From: Flavobacterium pectinovorum
GTDB lineage: Bacteria; Bacteroidota; Bacteroidia; Flavobacteriales; Flavobacteriaceae
Length of the DNA stretch: 64,000 bases
Direction of reading: 5' to 3'
Assembly: GCF_900142715.1 (NCBI RefSeq)
Contig: NZ_FRBX01000001.1
Coordinates: 434,001 to 498,000, forward strand
The notes beneath the pieces were generated by a model that was given only the letters and a program-made list of their open reading frames with translations, did not search any database and was not told the origin of the DNA. The stretch's first letter is position 1. Each line of letters starts with the position of its first letter. The position numbers and the translations under genes are program-made. Positions 33,399 to 42,499 of the stretch are shown one piece after another.

Positions 33399-34403
33399 TT
33401 ATATTTTTAGTTTTGTTACTAAATCTTCAAATTTTTTCACCGTTTCTTCCATAGAAACTTCAGATCTTCCTCCGGCGGCGTTGCTGTGGCCTCCACCATT
33501 AAAATGATCTCTGGCGAATTGATTTACGTCAAATCCTCCTTGCGAACGGAAAGATATTTTGATAATGTTTTCGTCTTTATTTTCTATAAAAATAGCAGTA
33601 AAACAGATGCCTTTTATGCTTAATCCGTAATTAACAATTCCTTCTGTATCGCCTTTTACATAATGAAATGTATCTAATTCTTGTTGTGTAAGTGTTGTAT
33701 AAGAAGCTTTATATTCTTCAAAAACTTTCATGTTTTGCAATGCGCGACCCAATAATTGCAAACGGCTGTAAGAACTATTATCAAATAAAAGAACCGGAAT
33801 TTGAGTATTTTCAACACCCAAATCTATCAATTCGGCAATAATGCGGTGTGTATTTCCTGTTGTTCCCGGAAAACGAAATGATCCGGAATCAGTTAATATT
33901 CCGGTATAAATGCAAGTTGCGATGGTTTTGTCTAAATCTTGTTTTTTATCTAAAAAAGAAATGAAATTATAAACCATTTCGCAGGTAGAACCAAACGCGG
34001 TATCAGAGTACATATAAGTAGCATAATCATCAGGTTTTTGGTGATGATCAATCATGATAAATGGCGCAGTTAGTTTTGCTAAAGTATGTTCCATTTCGCC
34101 TGTACGATGAAAAGCATTAAAGTCAAGTGTAAAAATTAACTCGGCTTCTTCTAATATTTTGGTGCAGTTTTCAGTGTCTTTTTCGAATATTTTTACGGTT
34201 TCAGAACCTGGTAACCAGGCTAGGAAATCAGGAAAATCATTAGGCGCAATCACCGTTGGCTGATGATTGTTTTTTAATAAAAAATGGTATAAACCTAACG
34301 TCGATCCCATGGCGTCGCCATCTGGACCTCTGTGCGGAATTATGGCGATTTTCTTTGGGGTTGCGAGCAACAATTGTATCGCTTGAATATCTTGTATTTT
34401 CAT
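33399..34403 (-). CDS. nrnA: DHH-family phosphoesterase (NrnA-like oligoribonuclease)
   Basis: This 334-residue protein has the DHH domain (IAIIPHRGPDGDAMGSTLGL, then FIMIDHHQKPDDY with the DHH triplet at about 120-122) and a C-terminal DHHA1 domain with the nucleotide-binding GGGHSNAAGG. NrnA enzymes degrade nanoRNA and also convert pAp to AMP; both are plausible. It heads the minus-strand operon that continues with gldI and the two PPIases. Gene order DHH phosphoesterase-gldI matches what I recall for Flavobacterium. Confidence 0.9.
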   Translation of the reverse strand: MKIQDIQAIQLLLATPKKIAIIPHRGPDGDAMGSTLGLYHFLLKNNHQPTVIAPNDFPDFLAWLPGSETVKIFEKDTENCTKILEEAELIFTLDFNAFHRTGEMEHTLAKLTAPFIMIDHHQKPDDYATYMYSDTAFGSTCEMVYNFISFLDKKQDLDKTIATCIYTGILTDSGSFRFPGTTGNTHRIIAELIDLGVENTQIPVLLFDNSSYSRLQLLGRALQNMKVFEEYKASYTTLTQQELDTFHYVKGDTEGIVNYGLSIKGICFTAIFIENKDENIIKISFRSQGGFDVNQFARDHFNGGGHSNAAGGRSEVSMEETVKKFEDLVTKLKI

Positions 34404-34816
34404 AGTGTGCGAATTTACATTTTTTTAATGTAATGCTGAAATCATTTTATATTTTAAGTTAGATGTTATGGGTTATTGATTAAAAGTTTTTTGAATTGGT
34501 TAATTCTTGGTTTGAATTTTGAAAAATTGAACACGGATGAAACTGATTCGCTAAAGCGAAAACGCGGATTTAAGCAGATTTATTTTAGATTGAAATTTCA
34601 CAAAGATTCTCAAAGAATTCACAGAGATTCACGAATTTTTTGGAATTTGGAATTTATTTTTTGGAATTTAATTGAAACGCGGATGAAACGGATTCGCTAA
34701 AGCGAAAACGCGGATTTAAGCAGATTTATTTTAGATTGAAATTTCGCAAAGATTCACGAAAGTTTGGAATTTGGAATTTAATTTTTGGAATTTCGTTTCC
34801 TATTGGATTTTGGAAT
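34404..34816. other. Intergenic region with a long direct repeat
   Basis: 413 bases between the divergent ends of the DHH operon start and the ClC gene end. Nearly all of it is made of the repeat unit described at 34534-34755 and short TTGGAATTT runs. No gene was seen; the plus-strand frame at 34476 is made of repeat sequence. Confidence 0.75.
34534..34755. repeat. Direct repeat, two copies 146 bases apart
   Basis: Copy 1 (34534-34609) and copy 2 (34680-34755) each have about 76 bases with only two or three differences, starting CGGATGAAAC. The inner GATTCGCTAAAGCGAA gives a small hairpin (TTCGC/GCGAA). The following TTGGAATTTGGAATTTA stretch is also repeated, with a deletion in copy 2. Confidence 0.9.
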
Positions 34817-36058
34817 TTAAAAATTGGAATTTAATCCCCGATAAAGTCTGTATTTTGCCCCTTTTACAACCTGTGATTTATAAATTCCAACAGAACCAGA
34901 GGAAAAATAGGCAACAATACAAGCAATTGCAATAAAAATTCCCGGTTGAAGACCAAATAATTCCAGTCCCATAAAGGTACAGGCAATAGGAGTGTGGGTA
35001 GCGCCCGAAAATACAGCTACAAATCCCAAACCTGCCATAAGTGCAATTGGCATTGGAATAATTACAGATAAAGCGCTTCCTAAAGTGGCACCTACAAAGA
35101 ATAACGGAGTTACTTCGCCGCCTTTAAACCCGGCTCCTAACGTAAATCCGGTAAATAATATTTTGAGTAAAAAGTCATACCATTGGTTTTGATTTGAAAA
35201 TGAATCCACAATTTCCGGAACTCCTAATCCTGAGAATTTTGTAAATCCAAAACCTGCTATGGCTATGGCTAAAATGATTCCGCCAATGAAAGGTCTTAAA
35301 GGTGGAAATTTAATTTTTGAAAAAAGGGAACCCCAAAAGTGCGTGCTTCTCGAAAATAATAAAGCAGCAAGTCCGGATAAAACGCCAATGATAATGGTAT
35401 AAAATATGGTGGAAATTGAAATTTGTGGAATCTCAGGAATACTATAATGTGTATGTTTTACCTGCCAGAATTCTACCGTAAAATAAGCGACATAAGCTAC
35501 TAAAAAGGATAAAAGAATGCTTTTAAAATTTATTTTACTGAAATATAAAACTTCTAAAGCAAATATAGCGCCCGCCAAAGGTGTTCCAAAAACAGATGCA
35601 AAACCAGCGCTGATACCGAGAATAATTAAGATTTTGCGTTCGGAGTTGTCTAGTTTGAAAATTTTTGTGAATTGATCTGCAATTGCGCCGCCCATTTGTA
35701 CAGCGGTGCCTTCACGGCCTGCAGAACCTCCGAATAAATGAGTAATTAAAGTTCCAAAAAGAACTAACGGAGCCATTTTGAACGGAATTACTTTTTGCGG
35801 ATTTTCATATTCTTCCAGCAATAAATTATTGCCTTTTACAACCGATTCTCCCCAATAATAATAACTCAGTCCGACTAATAATCCGCCGAAAGGCAAAAAC
35901 CAGACAATCCAGTCGTGATGAATTCTAAATTGAGTAACAAATTCTAAAGAAACTAAAAAAGACGCCGACGCAGAACCTGAAAAAACACCTATCAAAACAC
36001 AGATCAAAATCCATTTGAAAGTGGTAAGGAATATTTCTTTTGGTTTTTGAGAAGTCAT
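34817..36058 (-). CDS. ClC-family chloride channel/transporter
   Basis: This 413-residue protein has many membrane helices and the ClC fold motifs GGSAGREGTAVQMGGA (the second Glu corresponds to the gating glutamate of ClC antiporters), GFASVFGTPLAGAIFALE and GFKGGEVTPLFFVGATLGSA. The gating Glu suggests Cl-/H+ exchange, but the second proton glutamate could not be placed. The start was set at MTSQKPKEIF (36058). The longer frame begins with a GTG at 36088 inside a dispersed inverted repeat, which is unlikely. Confidence 0.93.
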   Translation of the reverse strand: MTSQKPKEIFLTTFKWILICVLIGVFSGSASASFLVSLEFVTQFRIHHDWIVWFLPFGGLLVGLSYYYWGESVVKGNNLLLEEYENPQKVIPFKMAPLVLFGTLITHLFGGSAGREGTAVQMGGAIADQFTKIFKLDNSERKILIILGISAGFASVFGTPLAGAIFALEVLYFSKINFKSILLSFLVAYVAYFTVEFWQVKHTHYSIPEIPQISISTIFYTIIIGVLSGLAALLFSRSTHFWGSLFSKIKFPPLRPFIGGIILAIAIAGFGFTKFSGLGVPEIVDSFSNQNQWYDFLLKILFTGFTLGAGFKGGEVTPLFFVGATLGSALSVIIPMPIALMAGLGFVAVFSGATHTPIACTFMGLELFGLQPGIFIAIACIVAYFSSGSVGIYKSQVVKGAKYRLYRGLNSNF

Positions 36059-36083
36059 TAATGTAAATGCGGGCAGATTTTTC

Positions 36084-36156
36084 GCCACGAATTCACGAAT
36101 TTAGAAAAAAATATCTGTTTTGATCTTTTTAGAATAGTAATTCGTGAATTCGTGGC
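36084..36156. repeat. Dispersed inverted repeat GCCACGAATTCACGAATT
   Basis: Perfect 18-bp arms at 36084-36101 and 36139-36156 with a 37-base loop, between the ClC and RidA genes. It belongs to the same family as 10085-10332, 50949-51002 and 56331-56410. Confidence 0.9.
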
Positions 36157-36166
36157 TAAAAAAATA

Positions 36167-36550
36167 TTATTGTATCACAGCTGTAAATTCAATTTCAACT
36201 AAATATTCAGGAGCAACCAGTTTACTGATTTCATAAAAGCCGGTTGTAGGTTTTACATCTTTAAAGAAAGCAGAATGTGCTCTTGCAACATCTTCAAAAG
36301 TTGAAATGTTGGTTGTAAAAATACGCGTTCTGATTACATCTTTCATTCCAACATTCAAATCTTCAAGAACTTTTTCAACACGTTCCAAAATATTATACGT
36401 TTGAGCATAAGCATCGTCAGCTTTTACTTTTTCGCCATCAACAATTGCCACAGTTCCTGAAACTTCGATAATGTTACCAATTCTTACAGCACGGCAATAT
36501 CCCATTTTATCTTCCCATGGTGATCCTGTCAAGATGTTTTCTCTTTTCAT
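36167..36550 (-). CDS. RidA-family protein (enamine/imine deaminase)
   Basis: This 127-residue protein has the RidA/YjgF pattern: GYCRAVRIGNIIEVSGTVAI, YAQTYNILERVEKVLEDLNV, the catalytic-site Arg in VIRTRIFTTN, and LVAPEYLVEIEFTAVI. It hydrolyses reactive enamines in amino-acid metabolism in well-studied members. This member has a longer internal region and lacks the terminal GxPAR-type motif. It belongs to a Rid subfamily other than archetypal RidA, so the substrate could differ. Confidence 0.88.
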   Translation of the reverse strand: MKRENILTGSPWEDKMGYCRAVRIGNIIEVSGTVAIVDGEKVKADDAYAQTYNILERVEKVLEDLNVGMKDVIRTRIFTTNISTFEDVARAHSAFFKDVKPTTGFYEISKLVAPEYLVEIEFTAVIQ

Positions 36551-36715
36551 TTTGTTAGTTTTTCTGAATCGTTTTTGTCAGTTTTAAAAACAAATTCGGG
36601 TTAATTAATTCTGCTGCAATTTATAAAATATGTAGCTGAAAAGGAGGTTTTTTATTTAAAATCCATCTGTAAATTATTGTTTTTTGTGATATTTTAAATC
36701 GTAAAATTGAAATGA

Positions 36716-37021
36716 TTATTCGATTTGATGCTGTTCAAAAAGACGCAATTTATTTTGCGTCGCCGTTAAGTTTTGCTGTAAAGTTTCAATTTTATTCAGT
36801 AAATGATAAATGGCATCAATTCCTTCCAGATTGATTTTGAGATCATAATGCAAACGAATCATTTTTTCGATGGCTGGCAATTGTTCCGGCTGTAAATATT
36901 CATCTTCTTCCTGAATAATAATTTCAACTAAACCATAATTATTCAGCTCTGTTATAAAAGTATTTTCAATTTCGTGATACAGGCAAAATTGTTTTATCTG
37001 GATTAAATTTTTACTATTCAT
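36716..37021 (-). CDS. cbpM: Chaperone modulator CbpM
   Basis: This 101-residue protein is MerR-like at its N-terminus ([20 protein letters not shown]) with a final helix ([20 protein letters not shown]). It overlaps the DnaJ-type gene at 37014 by 8 bases, exactly the cbpA-cbpM arrangement, in which CbpM binds and inhibits the CbpA co-chaperone. Homology alone would be weak; position makes the call. Confidence 0.85.
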   Translation of the reverse strand: MNSKNLIQIKQFCLYHEIENTFITELNNYGLVEIIIQEEDEYLQPEQLPAIEKMIRLHYDLKINLEGIDAIYHLLNKIETLQQNLTATQNKLRLFEQHQIE

Positions 37022-37940
37022 GGTTTCTGATTTTAGCTAATTCTGCGAATAATTCTTTTTCTTTCTGAGATAATTTTGTTGGCGTTTTTACATTATAAGT
37101 AATGTATAAATCGCCAAATTGATTGTCTTTTTTATAAACCGGAAATCCTTTTCCTTTCAGTTTCACCTTCGTTCCGGTTTGGGTTTCGGCAGGAACTTTA
37201 ATTTTTACTTTTCCATCAAAAGTATTCACGTAAACTTCTCCGCCTAAAATTGCGGTATAAAAATCAATATCAACATCTGAATATAAATTATTTCCCTCAC
37301 GTTTAAAATCAGAATTATTTTCGATATTAAAAGTAATATACAAATCACCATTCGGGCCACCGTTTGCACCGGCTCCGCCATGACCGGAAATTTTTATAAT
37401 CTGACCATTTTCGACACCTGCCGGAATTGTGATTCGGATATTTTTTCCGTTTACAGCCAGATTTTGTTTGTGAGTGGTATATGCCGAAGATAAATCTAAT
37501 TGCAGTTCAGCATTAAAATCCTGACCTCGATATTTTGCCTGACCTCTTGAACTTCTTCCTGCAGATCCGTACATAGAATTGAAGAAATCTGAAAAATCAC
37601 TTCCAGAAAAATCACCGCCAAAACCAGAAAAGTCTCCGCCCGAAAAATCAGAACTGCTTTGTTGTCCTGATCGCTGTTGATTTGGGTTGTAACCCGCTTT
37701 CTCAAATTCGTCTGCATGTTGCCAGTCTTTTCCGTATTTATCGTATTTTTTTCGGTTTTCGGGATTGCTTAAAACCTCATTCGCTTCGTTGATTTCCTTG
37801 AATTTTTTCTCCGCTTCTTTATCATTCGGATTCAAATCAGGATGGTACTTTCTGGCCAGTTTTCGATACGCTTTTTTAATCTCAGTTTCTGTGGCTGATT
37901 TTGAAACATCTAATGTTTTATAATAGTCTATATAATCCAT
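37014..37940 (-). CDS. cbpA: Curved DNA-binding protein CbpA, DnaJ-type co-chaperone
   Basis: This 308-residue protein has a J-domain (residues 5-70) with HPD at 33-35, a Gly/Ser-rich stretch (about 90-130, [13 protein letters not shown] and GGDFSGFGG) and two DnaJ C-terminal beta domains (about 150-300; [40 protein letters not shown]). It has no zinc finger, as expected of CbpA and not DnaJ. It works with DnaK and is regulated by CbpM, encoded by the overlapping gene downstream. Confidence 0.92.
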   Translation of the reverse strand: MDYIDYYKTLDVSKSATETEIKKAYRKLARKYHPDLNPNDKEAEKKFKEINEANEVLSNPENRKKYDKYGKDWQHADEFEKAGYNPNQQRSGQQSSSDFSGGDFSGFGGDFSGSDFSDFFNSMYGSAGRSSRGQAKYRGQDFNAELQLDLSSAYTTHKQNLAVNGKNIRITIPAGVENGQIIKISGHGGAGANGGPNGDLYITFNIENNSDFKREGNNLYSDVDIDFYTAILGGEVYVNTFDGKVKIKVPAETQTGTKVKLKGKGFPVYKKDNQFGDLYITYNVKTPTKLSQKEKELFAELAKIRNHE

Positions 37941-38188
37941 TTTCTGTGTTTTTTAGTGGAATAATTAAGGTATTGAAGTTAGGAATAAGTTGATGATTTT
38001 CAAAATTTTATTTTAGCACTTTCTTATAAAAAAAACAATTTCTCATCATGTTAAAATAAAATAATTCTTACAATTTAATTTTATTAATATAGGATTTTGT
38101 CTATTATCGCAAAATAACATAGACTATTGTCTATTTCTTTAGGGCAATTAAAAAATTATAAAGAAAAATAAAATCTAATATTTTAGCT

Positions 38189-38605
38189 ATGAGAAAATTA
38201 TCTTTTCAAAAACCAATTTGGAATGTTGTGCTATTAGTTACAATGTCGTTATTATTTATTAATTGCAGTTCAAGCCATGATGACGAAATTATTCCATCAA
38301 ATAATATGGCATTTAATGTAGCCGATTTTTCTTTAAACATAACAAGAAAACAACTTTATGGTGATTATCTCGCCATAGATTTTGATGTAAAAAACACTTC
38401 AAAAACATCCTATAGTGTTTATGAGCAAGGAACGTTCTCTGTAAAATTTACTGCAAAAAGCACTGATGGTGAGGTGTTTCAACGAATAACGTATGTCGAT
38501 TATGTTGAAACCGGAGTTACTTATTCTGATTATGTTCATCTGAATTTTAGTGCAAATAAAACCTTAGATGTTTCTACACTAACAGCCGTAATTGTTAAAG
38601 ATTAA
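38189..38605 (+). CDS. Small lipoprotein of unknown function
   Basis: This 138-residue protein has a lipoprotein signal (VLLVTMSLLFINC, Cys26, after a slightly long basic N-terminus). The body is a single beta-rich domain (NITRKQLYGDYLAIDFDVKN, KSTDGEVFQRITYVDYV) of the kind that binds or modifies an Ig-like fold. It was not recognised further. Upstream (38093-38135) lies a small inverted repeat TAGACTATTGTCTA. Confidence 0.75.
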   Translation: MRKLSFQKPIWNVVLLVTMSLLFINCSSSHDDEIIPSNNMAFNVADFSLNITRKQLYGDYLAIDFDVKNTSKTSYSVYEQGTFSVKFTAKSTDGEVFQRITYVDYVETGVTYSDYVHLNFSANKTLDVSTLTAVIVKD

Positions 38606-38616
38606 AGGAGAATGAC

Positions 38617-38650
38617 AAATCCGACTTATGAAAATGAGTCGGATTTTTTT
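38617..38650 (+). terminator. Terminator of the lipoprotein gene
   Basis: AAATCCGACT and AGTCGGATTT (38617-38626 and 38637-38646) form a 10-bp stem followed by a T-run. Confidence 0.9.
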
Positions 38651-38771
38651 ATTTATATAATTTGGGAGAGTAAAATTACGATCGCTTTTTTGGCAGGTTT
38701 TTTGATTCTAAAAATTAGCCTAATATATTGTTATAAAAATCTTAAAGCTGTAGTGCCTAACTAAATTATGC

Positions 38772-38779
38772 TATTTTTG
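38772..38779 (+). promoter_or_regulatory. -7 box of the exported protein gene at 38837
   Basis: TATTTTTG, 57 bases before the ATG; no clear -33 box was seen. Confidence 0.5.
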
Positions 38780-38836
38780 TGAAGCTACTTTTTGGGTTTA
38801 TAAAATTTTAAAAGCCGATTCGATAATACTATTTCA

Positions 38837-39544
38837 ATGAAACATATTTTATTTTTCATATTATTTTTTACTGCCGCAGCAATGTCGGCACAAACTGAAT
38901 TTAGTACTAAATACAAAAGTATTCCTGCACCAAAGTTTAGTGCAAAGCCAAAGAAAATTCCTGAAGTAAAAGATCCTCAGGGAGAAAATTCAGATATTCC
39001 GAGTATAAAGACACCCAACGTTTTTGAGAATACAAGTATAACTCCAAAATCAAAATTTCAGATTGGAGAAGAAAAAAGTAAATTCACCATGTCTACAGAA
39101 ACTGATTTTGCCAATCCAGGCGATCGTTATGTGCCAAAAATGGAGAAAGAACTGGATAAAGCCTTAAAAGATGCCGGACTAAAAGAAGGAAGGGGAGAAT
39201 TGGTTAAGAAAAACATTTCCCTAGGAGATTTTAGAACCAAATCAGAATATTTTATTGTAAAATTCAGGGATTTTGGTGCCATTGATGGTGATTTGGTCAG
39301 AGTTTCGTCAAATGATAGAGTTATTGCAAATCAATTATTTTTGGATGCAAGCTTTAAACAGGTAAAAATTGACCTTGTTAATGGTTTTAATAAACTCGAT
39401 TTTGAAGCCTTAAACATTGGAACATTAGGAGGAAACACCGCAGAAATTCAGGTTTACGATGATAAAGGAGCCTTAATAACCAATGATTATTGGAACAATC
39501 TTGCGGCAGGTTTTAAAGCTTCGATTGTTGTTACGAAAGAGTGA
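38837..39544 (+). CDS. Exported protein of unknown function, Flavobacterium type
   Basis: This 235-residue protein has a signal peptide (residues 1-18, ending AMSAQ). A Lys/Pro-rich disordered stretch follows (about 28-75, KYKSIPAPKFSAKPKKIPEV). The C-terminal half (about 125-235) is beta-rich and looks like an outer-envelope binding domain (KFRDFGAIDGDLVRVSSNDR, DLVNGFNKLDFEALNIGTLG). It appears conserved among flavobacteria but has no assigned function that I know of. Repeats of the AAGGTTCAAAG type follow it (39549-39635). Confidence 0.75.
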   Translation: MKHILFFILFFTAAAMSAQTEFSTKYKSIPAPKFSAKPKKIPEVKDPQGENSDIPSIKTPNVFENTSITPKSKFQIGEEKSKFTMSTETDFANPGDRYVPKMEKELDKALKDAGLKEGRGELVKKNISLGDFRTKSEYFIVKFRDFGAIDGDLVRVSSNDRVIANQLFLDASFKQVKIDLVNGFNKLDFEALNIGTLGGNTAEIQVYDDKGALITNDYWNNLAAGFKASIVVTKE

Positions 39545-39634
39545 CTTTTGAGGTACAAAGCAACAAAGGTTCAAAGGGACAAAGTTGCTATACTTTGAAA
39601 CCTCTGAACCTTTGTTACTTTGCAACTTTGAACC
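39545..39634. repeat. Inverted AAGGTTCAAAG-type dispersed repeat
   Basis: Segments such as AACAAAGGTTCAAAGGGACA (about 39560-39580) pair imperfectly with GAACCTTTGTTACTTTGCAA (about 39605-39625). Similar sequence lies at 18357-18400, 41467-41560 and 42195-42420. It separates convergent genes and may terminate both. Confidence 0.6.
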
Positions 39635-41371
39635 TTATAGGCCTTCTTTCAAATGTTTATAATTTGATTTAACGGTATCTAAAACTTCATCCATTTTACC
39701 GCCCAGCATTAATTTTGTCATAGATTTTGCCATACCCACAACTTGTTCCCATTCTACTTTTGGAGGCATTGCCAGCGCATTCGGATTCGTAAAAATATTT
39801 AGCAAAATAGGACCATTATGTCGGAATGCATTTTCTATTGCTCCTTCAACTTCTTCGGGTTTATGTACGTTTACACCCTGAAAACCCATCGCCTGAGCTA
39901 TTAAAGCAAAGTCAGGATTAGTCATATCCGTTTCGTTATCCGGCAATCCCTGAACTTCCATTTCGAGTTTTACCATTCCCAAAGCGCGATTATTAAAAAC
40001 AATAATTTTGATCGGAATATTATATTGATGAATGGTTGCCAAATCACCCAATAACATAGACAAACCGCCATCGCCACACATGGCAATAACTTGTCTTTCA
40101 GGATGTGCGAGAGCTGCACCAATAGCCATTGGCATTGCATTGGCCATTGATCCGTGATTAAAAGAACCCAGCATTTTTCGTTCTCCGGTTCCTTTAATAA
40201 AGCGAGCTCCCCAAACACAGGTCATTCCTGTGTCTACGGTAAAAATGGCATCTTTATTGGCTAATTTATCGATAATATGAGCGACGTATTCGGGCTGAAT
40301 TGTGTCTTCTCCACCATTGTCATCGATATAAATGTTCATGTTTTCTTTTACACTTGCATAAAATTTAAGCTGAGCCTGCAAAAAACTGTCGTCTGTTTTG
40401 TTTTCCAGCAAGGGCAGCAAAGCTTCTATTGTATCGGCAACATCACCGCATAATCCCATGTAAAGATTGGCTCTTCGGCCTAAACGTTCGGTGCTGGTGT
40501 CAATTTGAATGATTTTATTATCAGTAGGCATGAATTTATCATACGGAAAATCAGTTCCTAACAATAAAACCAAATGGGATTCATGCATACTATGATAGGC
40601 AGAAGGCTGTCCAAGTAAGCCTGTCATTCCTATTTCGTTAGGATTATTAGGCTGAATACTCATTTTTCCTCTAAAAGAATATCCTACAGGAGCCTTAATA
40701 TGTTGTGATAATTGTACCACCTGATCGTGTGCTTTTTCAGCTCCAATTCCGCAGAATAAAGTGATTTTTGTACTCTCATTTATGGCTTTTGCCAAATGCT
40801 GTAATTCATTATCAGAAGGGCGGATAACGGGATTACAATGAAAATACTGAGTTGATATATTGCTTTCAACTGCTTTTAATTCAGAAACATCACCGGGTAA
40901 ACCAATAACGGCAACACCTTTTTTGCCTAAAGCGTGTTGTATGGCAGTTTGTATGATTCTTGGAGCTTGTTCAGCCGTCATAATCATTTGATTATAACAA
41001 CTGCAATCGTCGAAAAGTTTGATGGTATTGGTTTCCTGAAAATAATCCATCCCCATTTCTCCTGTATTTATTGTGGATGCAATGGCTAACAAAGGCACAT
41101 GTGAGCGATGTGCATCATATAATCCATTAATTAAATGAACATGTCCCGGGCCGCAACTTCCTGCACAAACAGCAAAACCGTCTAATTCGGCTTCGGCAGC
41201 AGCTGCATAAGCGCCCACTTCTTCATGGCGAACATGAATCCATTTTATTTTTCCGTTTCTTCGTATCGCATCATTAAAATGATTTAAGCTATCACCGGTA
41301 ACTGCGTAAACACGTTTTACTCCGGCTTCTACCAACATTTCAACTAATTGTTCTGCAACTATTTTACTCAT
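39635..41371 (-). CDS. poxB: Pyruvate oxidase / ubiquinone-dependent pyruvate dehydrogenase (TPP enzyme)
   Basis: This 578-residue protein has the three-domain plan of TPP-dependent enzymes: N-terminal PYR domain (EEVGAYAAAAEAELDGFAVC, with the catalytic Glu in the first turn), central domain, and C-terminal PP domain with MCGDGGLSMLLGDLAT followed by NN. It is about the length of E. coli PoxB (572) and converts pyruvate to acetate and CO2, passing electrons to quinone. Alternatives are an oxygen-dependent acetyl-phosphate oxidase or related TPP enzyme. The start was set at MSKIVAEQLVEMLVEAGVKR (41371); the longer frame lacks support. A TACCTTTA box lies near 41396 on the minus strand. Confidence 0.88.
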   Translation of the reverse strand: MSKIVAEQLVEMLVEAGVKRVYAVTGDSLNHFNDAIRRNGKIKWIHVRHEEVGAYAAAAEAELDGFAVCAGSCGPGHVHLINGLYDAHRSHVPLLAIASTINTGEMGMDYFQETNTIKLFDDCSCYNQMIMTAEQAPRIIQTAIQHALGKKGVAVIGLPGDVSELKAVESNISTQYFHCNPVIRPSDNELQHLAKAINESTKITLFCGIGAEKAHDQVVQLSQHIKAPVGYSFRGKMSIQPNNPNEIGMTGLLGQPSAYHSMHESHLVLLLGTDFPYDKFMPTDNKIIQIDTSTERLGRRANLYMGLCGDVADTIEALLPLLENKTDDSFLQAQLKFYASVKENMNIYIDDNGGEDTIQPEYVAHIIDKLANKDAIFTVDTGMTCVWGARFIKGTGERKMLGSFNHGSMANAMPMAIGAALAHPERQVIAMCGDGGLSMLLGDLATIHQYNIPIKIIVFNNRALGMVKLEMEVQGLPDNETDMTNPDFALIAQAMGFQGVNVHKPEEVEGAIENAFRHNGPILLNIFTNPNALAMPPKVEWEQVVGMAKSMTKLMLGGKMDEVLDTVKSNYKHLKEGL

Positions 41372-41604
41372 CGAATGTGTTTTTAGAATTCCTCTTAAAG
41401 GTAACACTCATTTCGATTGGGTTTGTTTTATATTTAAAGAATTATATTTTATAATCTACATTAATTTAGGTTCAAAGTGGCAAAGGTTCAAAGGAACAAA
41501 GCTGTAAAAGCCACTACACTTTTTAAACTCTGAACCTTTGGCGCTTTGTAATTTTAGATGCTAACAGAAAACTTAGAATCTTAGCATCTTAGAACCTTAG
41601 AAAT

Positions 41605-42132
41605 TTAGAACGGATCCGCAGTCACTCCAAACTTCATATCTGCTTTTACGGTTACATCTTTTGTAAGTGTTTCTTTTAAGGTAACTTGTGTTCTAATTTT
41701 ATATTGATCAGCTTTTATGTATTTGTCTAATTTGGCGTTGGTGCTAATTAGTTCAATCATATTCGTTGTTTCGGTGATATTATCCTGATACGCCAATTCT
41801 ATTTCATCAGAATCTGTAGTTGAAATATAAAGATGAATTGATTTTAGAAATGTAAAAGTTTTTCCGTCAGGAGTTGTAATCGTTAGGTTGAGCGATTTTA
41901 ATTTTACATCTTTGACCAACCCCGCTTCTGTTTTATTGTTTTTAAATTCTGCCGATGAATTTGTTGTAACATCCGGCGTAATAATTTCCGTAGGTAAATT
42001 AATAGGCGAGGTACTTTTTATCTGAATTGAGGCTTCGTTTGAAATTGTAAATGACAATAAATCGTCAATAGCATCGCAAGATGTGAAAAATAAGGATAAT
42101 AAAAGTGTTGAGGCAATTAGTTTTGATTTCAT
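41605..42132 (-). CDS. Small lipoprotein of unknown function
   Basis: This 175-residue protein has a lipoprotein signal (MKSKLIASTLLLSLFFTSC, Cys19). The body is beta-rich (SFTISNEASIQIKS, SLNLTITTPDGKTFTFLKSI, KIRTQVTLKETLTKDVTVKA), consistent with an outer-envelope beta-sandwich domain. The start was set at the ATG at 42132; the longer frame would put a charged segment ahead of the signal. The function was not recognised. Dispersed repeats flank it on both sides. Confidence 0.75.
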   Translation of the reverse strand: MKSKLIASTLLLSLFFTSCDAIDDLLSFTISNEASIQIKSTSPINLPTEIITPDVTTNSSAEFKNNKTEAGLVKDVKLKSLNLTITTPDGKTFTFLKSIHLYISTTDSDEIELAYQDNITETTNMIELISTNAKLDKYIKADQYKIRTQVTLKETLTKDVTVKADMKFGVTADPF

Positions 42133-42418
42133 ACTTGAATGGTTTTTTGCATAGATACGAAGTTTTGGGATTATTGGATTTTTGTTTTTTAGATACAAAG
42201 TTTCAAAGACACAAAGGTTTAAAGGAAAAATCCTTCAAATCATAAATTTTAAAATCTTCCAACCTTTGTAAATCAGATTCTTTCAATTTAAAATTGAAAA
42301 TAAAAGAAATATATATTTTAAGGCAAAAAGATTAAAATTAATAAATAGACAAAGAAAAATCTTTCAAATTATGAGATTTAAAACCTCAGAACCTTTGAAT
42401 CTCAGAACCTTTGAACCT

Positions 42419-42468
42419 AAAATCGGAACTGTGAAAAAAAAATATTTTTTTTTCACAGTTCCGATTTT
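42419..42468. repeat. 24-bp perfect palindrome overlapping the guaA -33 region
   Basis: Arms AAAATCGGAACTGTG plus a run of nine A (42419-42442) and their exact complement (42445-42468) with a 2-base loop. The right arm ends 21 bases before the -7 box, exactly where the -33 box should lie. It could be a terminator for upstream transcription or an operator for guaA. Confidence 0.9.
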
Positions 42469-42488
42469 TCAATTTCGAATATAAAAAG

Positions 42489-42496
42489 TATTTTTG
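42489..42496 (+). promoter_or_regulatory. -7 box of guaA (leaderless)
   Basis: TATTTTTG ends 3 bases before the ATG at 42500, so transcription probably starts at the start codon. Confidence 0.65.
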
Positions 42497-42499
42497 CGC

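Larger units (their letters stand above)
42133..42499. other. Intergenic region upstream of guaA
   Basis: 367 bases between divergent genes. It consists of AAGGTTCAAAGG-type repeats (42195-42420), a 24-bp palindrome (42419-42468) and the guaA -7 box. No gene was seen. Confidence 0.7.

Noticed and set aside
34476..34700. 74-codon plus-strand frame upstream of the ClC gene end
   Set aside because: It consists of the direct-repeat sequence and TTGGAATTT runs.
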